From assembly GCA_024222295.1 (NCBI GenBank), contig JAAEPF010000070.1, forward strand, positions 1 to 64,000: a DNA stretch of 64,000 bases, given 5' to 3'. Position 1 is the stretch's first letter. Each line of letters starts with the position of its first letter. Origin of the DNA: Actinomycetes bacterium. Lineage in GTDB: Bacteria > Actinomycetota > Acidimicrobiia > Acidimicrobiales > Microtrichaceae. The translations under genes were made by a program, and so were the position numbers. Shown piece by piece: positions 22,856 through 30,606 of the stretch. The notes beneath the pieces were generated by a model. It had not been told where the DNA came from, searched no databases, and saw only the letters and a program-made list of their open reading frames with translations.

Positions 22856-23307
22856 GACGCACCTCGCGAGGCCGCACGGCGGCGACCGTTGGGGTCGAAG
22901 TTGAGGGAACAGCTGGAGCAGACGTGGAGTTCGCTGCTGCCGTCGAAGTCGAAGCAGACCTCTGCGGTGTACTGGTCGATGCGGCCCGACGGGTCGATGT
23001 GCCGGTCGCAGCCGGGGTAGTCGCAGGGCTTGGTCTCGCCCGCAGCCTGGAGGGCCTTGAAGGCCTGCTCGTTCACGGCTTCGGCGTGGTAGTCGACGAT
23101 GCAGGCGGCGGTGCCGATGACATCGTCCCGGCTCGGGAGACTCACCGCCTCCACCGCCTCGAGGACGAGGTCGGCGCTACCGTTGGTAGGGGTGGCGGTG
23201 AAGTGGTCGAGGGCCTGCAGGGCCGCCGCGGCGTCTTCCAGAAGGGTCTGGAGGGTGCTGCGGAGGTCTTCGACCTTGCGGACGGTGTGGTTGTCGATGG
23301 GGGTCAG
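22852..23307 (-). CDS. hypothetical zinc-finger protein (151 aa), CTG start
   Basis: CTG 23307 (MTPIDNHTVRKVEDLRSTLQ) follows GGAGGTGCGTC. An N-terminal helical pair is followed by CDYPGCDRHIDPSGRIDQYT and LHVCSSCSLNFD, four cysteines in a CxxxxC...CxxC finger. A later in-frame GTG (23154) would remove the first 51 residues. The natural composition before it and the SD position favour the CTG. Confidence 0.65.
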   Translation of the reverse strand: MTPIDNHTVRKVEDLRSTLQTLLEDAAAALQALDHFTATPTNGSADLVLEAVEAVSLPSRDDVIGTAACIVDYHAEAVNEQAFKALQAAGETKPCDYPGCDRHIDPSGRIDQYTAEVCFDFDGSSELHVCSSCSLNFDPNGRRRAASRGAS

Positions 23308-23609
23308 GACGCACCTCCTTCGCGGGCGATGTTGTGGTCGATGGTGGGGACGACCGGGAAGGTCAGTTCGGCTGCGCCCTTCTGGCCGAAGAGCACGCCG
23401 GCGCTGTTCCCTTCGTCGTCGGACGACGGGAAGAGGATGGTGTTGTCGTCGAGGACGATGACGAGGCTGGCGCGATGCCAGCCGAGGTCTTCGGCCTCAG
23501 CCTTGGTCAGGTAGCGGACACCGACGATGGTTCGCCCGAGCAGGTGCTTCGCGGCGTAGTCGGTCCAGTTGGTGACGATGTTGACGTTGTAGTTGGCTGC
23601 GTTGGGGAA
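23304..23609 (-). CDS. small hypothetical protein (about 101 aa), start codon unclear
   Basis: This is the first gene behind the 23622-23658 promoter. IVTNWTDYAAKHLLGRTIVG and VIVLDDNTILFPSSDDEGNS resemble a widespread phage small protein with a GRxIVxVR...DDGT...SxDEEGN pattern. GGAGGTGCGAC ends at 23610 and the next triplet is TTC (23609-23607), where an initiation codon should be. An in-frame TTG at 23660 would add 17 residues but lies upstream of the -10. The true start is therefore unknown. Confidence 0.6.
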   Translation of the reverse strand, partial: FPNAANYNVNIVTNWTDYAAKHLLGRTIVGVRYLTKAEAEDLGWHRASLVIVLDDNTILFPSSDDEGNSAGVLFGQKGAAELTFPVVPTIDHNIAREGGAS

Positions 23610-23658
23610 GTCGCACCTCCTGTAGACATGTCTACTGCACGCGAGTAGCCATGTCCAC
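23605..23658 (-). promoter_or_regulatory. promoter with paired operators and a strong RBS
   Basis: Minus strand: TGGACA (complement of 23652-23657), 17-bp spacer, TAGACA (complement of 23629-23634). Operator GTAGCCATGTCCAC (23645-23658) lies on the -35, and the perfect palindrome GTAGACATGTCTAC (23622-23635) lies on the -10. AGGAGGTGCGAC follows. The same module, same order and spacing, occurs on the + strand at 28942-28990. Confidence 0.65.
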
Positions 23659-23677
23659 AAGAAAGTTCAGACCCTGA

Positions 23678-25792
23678 TCACCCCTCCGGAGTCACCGTGC
23701 TGATGTCCAGCGCGCTGTCGATGGCCTCGCGGGTGAGCCGGTAGCAGTCCATCCGGCTCTTCCCGACCATGGCCAGGCCCTTCTTCCTCGAGCCCCGTCC
23801 CGACAGCCACCCGCGCTCGTGCCAGACGGTGATGACCGCCGTGGGCGAGTACCCGGCGCGCACCAGCTCGTGCTCGAGCACCTTCGGGATGAAGGCGAGG
23901 TGCTTCCAGGTGGAGCCGAGGTCGTCCTCCCTCCATGCGCCGAGGAGCCCCCCGTTCATCGAGGTCTTCTCAGCGGGGGTCCGTCCCCAGAACCGGGCCT
24001 GGTGCTGCGTCGCCCAGCCGTAGGCGAAGAGCAGCGCTTCGGTGGCGGCGTCGATGTGCGAGCCCTTGGAGATGTTCAGCGCGAGCCCCAGCGCTTCGAT
24101 GGTCGCCCACTGGCAGCCAAGCTCGTCCCGCAGGATCTCCTGCGCGAGGCCGAGGCAGGCCAGCCACGTTGCCTGCCGGGCCTCCATGTCGTTCGACGCC
24201 TTCGCCACGATCTGGCGCTCCAACTCCTTGTGCCGCGCGCGGAGCCCCTCGTGCCGCTCCGGGTTGTCGACGAGGAAGCGCACCAGCCGGGGACCGGCGT
24301 GACCGTGGTTCTCGCGGAGGCCGGCGCTCAGGCTGTCGACCAGCACCTTCGACCCAGCAGGGAAGGGCGGTCCGTTCACGGTGATGACCCGGACCTTCAC
24401 GCCCTCGTCGTTGGTGAACTGCGTGATGGGGGCCTCGCCCGTGGAGATCAGGACGGTCCGCCACCGGGCAGTGGGGCGGAGCCCGATGCCCCTCGAGTTC
24501 CCCACCGACCCGCGCGAGATGCCCACGCCGTTGGTGATGGCGTAGAGCAGGGAGGAGACATCCTCGCGCTGGGAGGGGGAGATCCGGGTGCTCTCGTCGA
24601 GGATGAGCGGGAGGTCGCAGAGCATCGTAGCTGAGGCCTCGATGCCAGCTACCCGCCCACCCCACGACTGCCGCATCTCCTTGGGGTGTCCCCAGACCGA
24701 CGCGGCGAGCTCAGCGGTGGTGGTCTTCCCCGTTCCGCTCCTCGCCGCCCAGTCGAGGCCGAAGGGCGGGATGTCGAGGAGACGGAGCAGGGGGGCAGCG
24801 AGCGCGGCGTAGACCGCGAGCAGGGCTCGAGGGTGGGTGGCTGCCTTGGCGACCGTCTCGTTCCAGGCCTCCCAGGTCCCGCTCGAGCGGACCGCGCCGG
24901 CGAGCTGGCGCTGCCCGTCGTCGATGCCGTCCAACTTCACGATGTGCTCGCCGGTCTGAACAACGTTCTCGCCGGCGACGAAGACCCTGCAGCCCCGCCC
25001 CGCCCAGCCGAGGCGGGAGGCGATGTACCCGCTTGGGGCGACGTGGTCCCAGAAGGACTCAGCCGCGGCGAGCCACTCGACGAGCTCGCGAGCGTTCCCG
25101 CTGCTCACCGGGGCACCCAGCCGGGCGAGGTCGATGACGATGCGCGAGTTCATGGCGTGGTCGCGCAGGACGATGCTGCTCACCCATCGCTGCTGGAAGC
25201 GCCACGTGAGTTCGATGTAGACGATGCGCGAGTCGTCGGTGTCGATGTAGCGGCGGATGGGGACGATGGGCTGGTGGGAGATCTTGAGCGCGAAGGGCTC
25301 GCCGTTCTTCTCCACGTAGCGGTACATCCCGTCGTGTTGGAAGGTGTAGGGAGGCGGGCACCGCCGGCCGCGGATGGACGCGAGCCCGAGGGTGACCCCC
25401 AGGTCGATGGCCTCCTCCTCGGAGGCGACCCTGATGGCACGGCGTCGGAGGTTCACCGACGCCTTCTTCACCCCGCCCAACCAGTTCTTCGTCCGTCCGC
25501 CGAGCCCGTGGTGAACGCCGACGCCCTCGAGGGCTGCGGTGACCTCGTCGGGGGCGTGCCCGTAGGCGGCAGGCGCCGCCCGGACTGCGCTGTCCTCGCT
25601 GAGCCACGCCACCCAGGCGACGAGCCGCTCCTGGTTCGACATGCCCTCCATGCGTGCGGCAAGCGCGCGAAGGCTCGCCACCACCACCTGGACCGCCTTG
25701 TTGCCGTCGTGCTGCAGCTCAGCACCTACAAGAGCTTCCGCTCCTTCCTGCACGAGGACATCGTCCCCCTGCCAGCCACCGTCGTTGGCCAT
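23678..25792 (-). CDS. DUF927-like P-loop ATPase/helicase-like protein (704 aa)
   Basis: This large protein has a central ATPase core. FGLDWAARSGTGKTTTAELA carries the Walker A GTGKTT, LPLILDESTR the Walker B, and WRTVLISTGEAPITQ looks like a sensor, the arrangement of the DUF927 family seen in phages and plasmids beside a primase. The N-terminal 300 residues (RFQQRWVSSIVLRDHAMNSR) and the winged-helix-like end (VWHERGWLSGRGSRKKGLAM) probably bind DNA. It follows the primase gene directly (stop TAG next to its ATG), so the pair likely forms the replicative primase-helicase. Confidence 0.78.
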   Translation of the reverse strand: MANDGGWQGDDVLVQEGAEALVGAELQHDGNKAVQVVVASLRALAARMEGMSNQERLVAWVAWLSEDSAVRAAPAAYGHAPDEVTAALEGVGVHHGLGGRTKNWLGGVKKASVNLRRRAIRVASEEEAIDLGVTLGLASIRGRRCPPPYTFQHDGMYRYVEKNGEPFALKISHQPIVPIRRYIDTDDSRIVYIELTWRFQQRWVSSIVLRDHAMNSRIVIDLARLGAPVSSGNARELVEWLAAAESFWDHVAPSGYIASRLGWAGRGCRVFVAGENVVQTGEHIVKLDGIDDGQRQLAGAVRSSGTWEAWNETVAKAATHPRALLAVYAALAAPLLRLLDIPPFGLDWAARSGTGKTTTAELAASVWGHPKEMRQSWGGRVAGIEASATMLCDLPLILDESTRISPSQREDVSSLLYAITNGVGISRGSVGNSRGIGLRPTARWRTVLISTGEAPITQFTNDEGVKVRVITVNGPPFPAGSKVLVDSLSAGLRENHGHAGPRLVRFLVDNPERHEGLRARHKELERQIVAKASNDMEARQATWLACLGLAQEILRDELGCQWATIEALGLALNISKGSHIDAATEALLFAYGWATQHQARFWGRTPAEKTSMNGGLLGAWREDDLGSTWKHLAFIPKVLEHELVRAGYSPTAVITVWHERGWLSGRGSRKKGLAMVGKSRMDCYRLTREAIDSALDISTVTPEG

Positions 25793-26788
25793 CTACTTCC
25801 CCAGCATCTGCGTGGGCTGCGCCCACCTGTCAACGTTCACGTCTCGCCCCTCGAGCGTCGCCCGCACCAGCGCCGCGTAGCCCTCGCCCGCCTTGTCGAG
25901 GTCGGTGGCGATGAGCACCTGGCATCCGTCGGGGACGCGGTCGGCGAAGTCCTGGGTCCACGACCCGGAGGTGATCCCGACGACGGCGACGGAGCCGGTG
26001 GAGGCCACCGACCACGCGAGCCACTGCGGCTCTCCCTCGGTGACCACGATGCGCTGCGGGGTCCCGCGCGCCCTCAGCCACGCGAGGGCGGCAGGGTTCG
26101 CGAGCACGGTGCCGCCGGCCTTGTGGTCGCGTGGCGGGATGCACTTCACCTTCGCGGCTGCGCGGACCACCTGCCGGGCCCGGATGGACCGGAGTTGGCC
26201 TTGGTGGTTCCACACCGGGAAGAGCGCACGGAAGCCGCCCTGCGCCCACGACCGTTCGTTGTGGTCGCGCCCCACCCGCGCCCAGTCCGGGCACCGGGCG
26301 TTCTTGGGGAGCGAGAGCACCAGCCAGCCGGTCCGCTCCGCCAGGTCGCCCAGACGGTAGTGCAGCCATCGCCCCACGTCGGGCTCGTAGAGCCCTGGCC
26401 CGCACTGGCCCAAGAGGCAGCGCAGGTCATCCTCGGGGACGTAGCCGGGCTCAGGAGGAGGGGGAGGCAACTCGACGAGCTCAGACCGCCCGCCGCCGGC
26501 GCGGCGCTCGCACCAGCCTCGTTCTGCGTACCAGTTGCGGAGGTCGCCGCTGATGACGTAGCGGGCGAGGTCGATGCCGTCCCCGCGGCCATCGCAGGAG
26601 GCGTGCCAGCACTTCCACTTCGGCGTGCCGTCCTTGGCTCGGTAGATCCGGCAGGCGCTGTCGCGACCCCGGCGGCCACAGGCTGGGCACGGTGAGATGG
26701 TGCGACGGGAGACGCTGAGGCCGAGGGCTACGGCGAGTTGCTCGAGGGGGACGCGGCGAGCGTCAGCGAACCACGAGTACCCGGTCAT
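25793..26788 (-). CDS. DnaG-type primase (zinc finger plus TOPRIM)
   Basis: This 331-aa protein has an N-terminal CHC2-like zinc finger (CPACGRRGRDSACR at about 34-47 and CWHASCDGRGDG at about 60-71, followed by DLARYVISGD) and a C-terminal TOPRIM core with IVVTEGEPQWLAW (catalytic Glu) and VLIATDLDKAGEG (DxD). It is shorter than bacterial DnaG, as is usual in phages. ATG 26788 overlaps the helicase stop. It primes DNA synthesis with the downstream ATPase as likely partner. Confidence 0.85.
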   Translation of the reverse strand: MTGYSWFADARRVPLEQLAVALGLSVSRRTISPCPACGRRGRDSACRIYRAKDGTPKWKCWHASCDGRGDGIDLARYVISGDLRNWYAERGWCERRAGGGRSELVELPPPPPEPGYVPEDDLRCLLGQCGPGLYEPDVGRWLHYRLGDLAERTGWLVLSLPKNARCPDWARVGRDHNERSWAQGGFRALFPVWNHQGQLRSIRARQVVRAAAKVKCIPPRDHKAGGTVLANPAALAWLRARGTPQRIVVTEGEPQWLAWSVASTGSVAVVGITSGSWTQDFADRVPDGCQVLIATDLDKAGEGYAALVRATLEGRDVNVDRWAQPTQMLGK

Positions 26789-28335
26789 CCTCGCGTCCTC
26801 GCCTTCAAGAAGGCCTTCACCTCGGTGTGGTCTGGGATGCCGACGTCGACACCGACGTAGGGCCACTGGACGAACCAGGGCTCGAGCCCCTGTCGCTTCG
26901 CCTCTGAGCGACACCAGTTGGCACCCCCGATGAGGATGTCGATCAGGTCGGAGCACTGACCGCTGGTCAGGGCGTGCGGATGCTTCACGAGCACCTTGAG
27001 CGTCTCGCGGTGCTGGCGGGGGACGTGGCGGGTCAAGCGCGAGAGTTTCGTCAGGGTGGCCACCTGCCTCTCCGAGGCCTGGCGGAGGCGCCAAGCGTAG
27101 CCGGTGACCAGCGCGGGCTCGAGGATGCCGTGCGTCTCGAGCTCCACCCGGAGGATGCGGATGTACTTCACGAGGTGGTTGAGCGCGACCGCGTGCATCT
27201 CGCGCTCCTCCTCCTCGGAGAGCTGGGGCTCGTTGGCCTCGCGCGTCTCCTTGTCGGCGGCCTCCTCGAGGGCATCGCCGATGGCCTCAGCGTGGGTGAG
27301 CCCGTGCAGCCCCAGCAGGTCGTGCGGGTCGAGCACCACGCCTTCGGTCTTGCCGGGGGTGACGCGGAGCACCCGTCCGAGTTCCTGCAGGAAGCGAACG
27401 CGGGCCTGGACGGGACGGCGGAGCGCGAGCCACCGGAGCCACGGCATGTCGACCCCCTCCGCGAGGAGGCTGACGTGCACGAGGCAGCGAAGTTCGCCGG
27501 CCTGCAGCATCTCGAGGAGACGCACGCGCTCCTGCCGGCGGAGCCGCGAGTGGATGGCGGCTGCGGGGACGCCACCCGCAGACAGGAAGTCGGCGTAGGC
27601 GACGGCGTCAGAGATGTCGCGGGCGGAGACGATGCCGGGACCGTGCCCGTGCTGCTTCACCATCTCGAGCACCACGTCGTCAACAAGGCTCGACCCCTCT
27701 CCGTCCCAGGTCACGCGCCGCATCGGGACGAGGACACCGTCCTTCAACGCATCCGCGAGAGTGTAGCGGTAGACGACCTCGTCCCACATGGAGAGGGACT
27801 CGGATGGGATGGAGCGGTAGGGCGTGGCGGTGAGCCCCGCCATGGAGGTCGGGGCGATGGCGGGGATGATGGCCTTGATCGTGTCCGCCTCCGACTTGTG
27901 GAGCTCGTCCACGAGAAGGAAGGAGACGCGCTTGCCCAGCTCTACGAGGTCCGCATGGAGCGGGAGGAGCGAGGGGTAGCAGCAGATCACGATGGGGCGC
28001 TTGGGCTCCTTCGCGTTCGCGTAGTAGCGACCGACCCTGTGCTCACCGAGCACCTCGCGGAAGGTGGAGGCTGTCTGCTCCACGAGCGCCTGGGTGGGGA
28101 CCGCCACGATGATGGTGCGGTCGCCGCTCTTCTGGGCGGCCATCCCGACGAGGGCTGCGGAGAAGCGTGTCTTCCCAGCCCCCATGATGGCGCTGACGAC
28201 AGCGCGCTTCCGTTCACGGAGCGCCTGGATGACCAGCGGGAGGGCTTCCCCCTGCCAGCGTCGCGGTTCGAGTCCACCCCAAAGCTCAGGGGCATGCGGG
28301 TCCAGGGTCTGCACCTGGGTGGCGCCGACAGCCAT
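26785..28335 (-). CDS. SF2 DEAD/DEAH-type helicase
   Basis: The 516-aa protein has a Q-like region RRWQGEALPLVIQALRERKR, motif I SAIMGAGKTRFSAAL (Walker A 50-56), motif II FLLVDELHKSE (DELH 143-146), motif III GLTATPYRS, motif V-like LVHVSLLAEGVDMPWL and motif VI QELGRVLRVTPGK. Phage helicases of this UvsW/Ssl2-like kind drive replication initiation or branch processing. ATG 28335 (MAVGATQVQ) has GAGAGGTG upstream; an in-frame GTG at 28341 is the alternative. About 120 bases of leader separate it from its promoter. Confidence 0.87.
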   Translation of the reverse strand: MAVGATQVQTLDPHAPELWGGLEPRRWQGEALPLVIQALRERKRAVVSAIMGAGKTRFSAALVGMAAQKSGDRTIIVAVPTQALVEQTASTFREVLGEHRVGRYYANAKEPKRPIVICCYPSLLPLHADLVELGKRVSFLLVDELHKSEADTIKAIIPAIAPTSMAGLTATPYRSIPSESLSMWDEVVYRYTLADALKDGVLVPMRRVTWDGEGSSLVDDVVLEMVKQHGHGPGIVSARDISDAVAYADFLSAGGVPAAAIHSRLRRQERVRLLEMLQAGELRCLVHVSLLAEGVDMPWLRWLALRRPVQARVRFLQELGRVLRVTPGKTEGVVLDPHDLLGLHGLTHAEAIGDALEEAADKETREANEPQLSEEEEREMHAVALNHLVKYIRILRVELETHGILEPALVTGYAWRLRQASERQVATLTKLSRLTRHVPRQHRETLKVLVKHPHALTSGQCSDLIDILIGGANWCRSEAKRQGLEPWFVQWPYVGVDVGIPDHTEVKAFLKARTRG

Positions 28336-28452
28336 ACTCACCTCTCTCTATGTCCGATCTTCCTCTCCCTGTCCGACCCAGCGGGGAGCTACCGCCGCTG
28401 GGGGCCCAAAGGCCACTCGGACTGAGAGGTGCCAGGTTGCCCCGACCTCCTC

Positions 28453-28482
28453 TAGATACGAGAGGATCGTAGCCGTGTCAAC
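28453..28482 (-). promoter_or_regulatory. strong promoter with operator for helicase/primase
   Basis: Minus strand: TTGACA (complement of 28476-28481), 17-bp spacer, TATCTA (complement of 28453-28458). Operator GTAGCCGTGTCAAC (28469-28482) overlaps the -35. A good SD (AGAGGAGGT) follows about 10 nt downstream but no clear gene starts there. The intervening leader up to ATG 28335 could hold a short peptide. Confidence 0.65.
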
Positions 28483-28532
28483 TCGACTTCCCGCATGACG
28501 CTGAGTCGCCAGCTGCTGCTCCCGACCCCTCA

Positions 28533-28584
28533 GTAGACGTGTCCACACGTTCTTGTTGACACGGCTACAGCAGGGACCTATTGT
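28533..28584 (+). promoter_or_regulatory. strong promoter with two operators
   Basis: TTGACA (28556-28561), 17-bp spacer, TATTGT (28579-28584), then AGGAGG at 28598 and CTG 28610. GTTGACACGGCTAC (28555-28568) covers the -35. GTAGACGTGTCCAC (28533-28546) lies 22 bp upstream. With the divergent promoter at 28453-28482, three operators lie within 100 bp. Confidence 0.68.
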
Positions 28585-28609
28585 GGGGACCGTAAATAGG
28601 AGGTGCGTC

Positions 28610-28909
28610 CTGACTACCCAGACCCGAACCTGCCCCGTATGCGGCAGCGAGTTCCAGAACGAGTACAAGCGCCGCGGTCGCCCGCGGGACTACTGCGGTG
28701 ACGAGTGCCGCGAGTTGAACAAACTCCTCTCCCGCGTGGAGAGCTACATCGAGAAGGTCATCGACGACCGCCTCGAGCGCGATGACGACGGCGTCGTGAC
28801 CGAGGGCAGCCTCGCCGCGGCGTCCCGCTTGAAGTCCCGGCTGTGGGCTGCGGGCAACCAGTTCAACCGCGCTGGCCGGACCACCCGAGCCTACCGGCGC
28901 CGGCGTTGA
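28610..28909 (+). CDS. small zinc-binding, basic protein (99 aa), CTG start
   Basis: CTG 28610 lies 6 nt after GGAGG and reads MTTQTRTCPVCGSEFQNEYK, a natural N-terminus with CxxC. RGRPRDYCGDECRELNK closes the finger. A helical part (LSRVESYIEKVIDDRLERDD) and a basic tail ending in RRRR follow. It is the only gene placed between two double-operator promoters, so it is a candidate for the regulator that binds them. No ATG/GTG/TTG start fits the SD. Confidence 0.68.
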   Translation: MTTQTRTCPVCGSEFQNEYKRRGRPRDYCGDECRELNKLLSRVESYIEKVIDDRLERDDDGVVTEGSLAAASRLKSRLWAAGNQFNRAGRTTRAYRRRR

Positions 28910-28941
28910 CGATCGGCTTTATGGACTTTCTTGAGAAAGAT

Positions 28942-28990
28942 GTGGACATGGCTACTCTCAGCCAGTAGACATGTCTACAGGAGGTGCGAC
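28942..28990 (+). promoter_or_regulatory. promoter with paired operators and strong RBS, duplicate of the 23605-23658 module
   Basis: TGGACA (28943-28948), 17-bp spacer, TAGACA (28966-28971), with operators GTGGACATGGCTAC (28942-28955) and GTAGACATGTCTAC (28965-28978) and GGAGGTGCGAC at 28980-28990. An alternative pairing is TTGAGA (28931-28936) with TACTCT (28953-28958), 16-bp spacer. Confidence 0.62.
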
Positions 28991-29257
28991 TTCCCCACCA
29001 ACGACAACGAGTTCAGCAACTACGCAGCCCACGCCCGCCTCGTCGACAGCGACGAGGAAGCCGAACTTCGGCGCCTCGCCCACGAGGAGAGCCTCGAGTT
29101 CTGGGGCGACGAGGACACCGACGAGGACGTTCGCGCTCTCATCGAGGACCTCGACAAGGCCAACAAGGCGTTCTTCGACGCCATCGCCGACGGCGCCAAG
29201 CCCCTGCCCGTGCTCGACGGCGAGCTCGCATTCAACGAAACCGACGTTCCCTTCTAG
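28991..29257 (+). CDS. small acidic protein (about 88 aa), start codon unclear
   Basis: First gene behind the 28942-28990 promoter. The triplet at the start position is TTC 28991, exactly as in the matching gene at 23609. The protein (DNEFSNYAAHARLVDSDEEA, then LRRLAHEESLEFWGDEDTDE) is very acidic and helical. An in-frame ATG at 28940 would add 17 residues but precedes the -10. No family is recognised. Confidence 0.55.
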   Translation, partial: FPTNDNEFSNYAAHARLVDSDEEAELRRLAHEESLEFWGDEDTDEDVRALIEDLDKANKAFFDAIADGAKPLPVLDGELAFNETDVPF

Positions 29258-29267
29258 GAGGTGCATC

Positions 29268-29519
29268 CTGACCCCCACCGACAACAACACCGCCACCTTC
29301 CCCAACGGCTCCAAGGTCGTCTGGGTTGGCCCGGTGGTCCCTACCTTCCCCGGACTCCCCCCCACCCGACGCCCCGGCGACCGGGGCACCGTGCTGCACA
29401 CCCTGCGGCACGGCGAGTTCGACGGCTGGGTCGCAGTCTCCTTCTGCGAGGGTGGCGCCCGCCGCTACGCCTGCGACCCGAAGAACCTCGCCCTCGCGGG
29501 TGACGGAGGTGCATCCTGA
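29268..29519 (+). CDS. small hypothetical protein (83 aa), CTG start
   Basis: CTG 29268 (MTPTDNNTATFPNGSKVVWV) follows GGAGGTGCATC. It reads as a small beta barrel of SH3 type (SKVVWVG, GDRGTVLHTLRHGEFDGWVA, RRYACDPKNLALA). Its GGAS end is encoded by the next RBS cassette. Function unknown. Confidence 0.62.
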   Translation: MTPTDNNTATFPNGSKVVWVGPVVPTFPGLPPTRRPGDRGTVLHTLRHGEFDGWVAVSFCEGGARRYACDPKNLALAGDGGAS

Positions 29520-29908
29520 CTACCCACTCGATCTTCATCACCGAAGACGGCTACCTCTTCCACCAGCTCCTGGTGGACGGGGTCGTCGTCTGGCGCGACA
29601 CCATCGACGACGACTACGACCAGACCTACGACGCGCAGCCGTCGACCGGTCACCCCATCGGGACCGACGAACCGCTCGTCGGCACCCTCTGGGAGGCGTC
29701 CCTCAACCTCGACGACGGCGTCGTCATCACCCGCGCCCGGCGGGTGGAGACCTACGCCAGCGGCGTCCTCGGCAACGGCGCCATCTGGAAGCCGGCTGTC
29801 GTCGTCGTCGACGAAGGCCACTTCTGCGGCGTCCTCATCCATGACTGCGAGAAGACCCCGGAGCGCGTCCTGAAAGCGCTGGAGCAGGGTCTCGGAGGTG
29901 CATCGTGA
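29516..29908 (+). CDS. hypothetical protein (130 aa), CTG start
   Basis: CTG 29516 (MTTHSIFITEDGYLFHQLLV) follows GGAGGTGCATC and overlaps the previous TGA. Acidic beta-rich first half, then ITRARRVETYASGVLGNGAI and FCGVLIHDCEKTPERVLKAL. The first canonical start, GTG 29573, would cut a natural-looking N-terminus. No family is recognised. Confidence 0.62.
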   Translation: MTTHSIFITEDGYLFHQLLVDGVVVWRDTIDDDYDQTYDAQPSTGHPIGTDEPLVGTLWEASLNLDDGVVITRARRVETYASGVLGNGAIWKPAVVVVDEGHFCGVLIHDCEKTPERVLKALEQGLGGAS

Positions 29909-30195
29909 CCGATCCCCGTACCCAGTTCGACCGCGACGTCGTGAAGGCCGCGGACCAGCAGGCCCATGTGGTCCGCACCCGCCGGGTCGTCGAGGCTCTC
30001 CAAGAGTTGGGCGACTTCCTCTCGCTCGACGTCGGCGGCGTCGAGGTCGTCCTGCCCGACTGGGCATGGAAGGGCCTCCGCGACCGCCTCGTGCTGCCCG
30101 ACGGCACCGAGCCCCACGTCTTCACCGACGACATCGGCGACGAGTACATCTCGCTGGCCGTCGACGGCCCCCGCTTCACCCCCAAGTCCGAGTAG
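29905..30195 (+). CDS. hypothetical protein (96 aa)
   Basis: GTG 29905 (MTDPRTQFDRDVVKAADQQA) occupies in the same cassette the place where neighbours have CTG (GGAGGTGCATCGTGAC), which confirms where initiation occurs. It is helical, then LGDFLSLDVGGVEVVLPDWA and a strand-rich end. No function is recognised. Confidence 0.65.
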   Translation: MTDPRTQFDRDVVKAADQQAHVVRTRRVVEALQELGDFLSLDVGGVEVVLPDWAWKGLRDRLVLPDGTEPHVFTDDIGDEYISLAVDGPRFTPKSE

Positions 30196-30204
30196 GAGGA
30201 CACC

Positions 30205-30606
30205 ATCACCACCATCACCACCTTCGACCGCAAGACCGTCCGTTCCATCGCAGAGGAGGCCGAGGCCGCCCTTCGCGAAGTCGCTGAGCGACACGGGCTC
30301 ACCCTCACCAAGGGGGGCGGGCGCTTCGACTCCATCGCTGGCACCTTCACCCCGAAGTTCACCTTCGGCATCGTGCAGGCGAACGGCGTCCCGGCCGACT
30401 TCGCGCGCCACGCCGTGGTCTTCGGTCTGACCGAGAGCGACTACGGCGCGGAGTTCGTCGGGCAGAACGGGGACTTCTACACGGTGGCGGGCTTCGCGCC
30501 TCGCAGCCGAAAGTACCCGGTGCTCGCCACCCGCTGCCGCGACGGCAAGACCTTCAAGTTCCCCGCTCGGTTCGTCGTGAACGCCCTCGCCATCGCTGCC
30601 GCGTAG
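30205..30606 (+). CDS. hypothetical phage protein with an ATC start (133 aa)
   Basis: TAG 30193-30195, then GAG GAC ACC ATC: the ATC at 30205 lies 5 nt after AGGAGG. Reading from it gives MTTITTFDRKTVRSIAEEAE followed by ALREVAERHGLTLTKGGGRF, a natural start, whereas the first GTG (30373) removes 56 residues. The KTVRxIxxEAEAAL...HGLTLxxGxGxF pattern is a known small phage family of unknown role. The remainder (ESDYGAEFVGQNGDFYTVAG) is an SH3-like beta domain. Confidence 0.68.
   Translation: MTTITTFDRKTVRSIAEEAEAALREVAERHGLTLTKGGGRFDSIAGTFTPKFTFGIVQANGVPADFARHAVVFGLTESDYGAEFVGQNGDFYTVAGFAPRSRKYPVLATRCRDGKTFKFPARFVVNALAIAAA

Noticed and set aside
21084..22904. A 606-codon + strand reading opposite the ComM-like gene
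   Set aside because: Ser/Arg/Pro-rich with no domains. The minus strand encodes a clear AAA+ protein.
28262..28282. Another T-arm-like string (GCGGTTCGAGTCCACCCC)
   Set aside because: It lies within the helicase coding sequence and no tRNA cloverleaf surrounds it.
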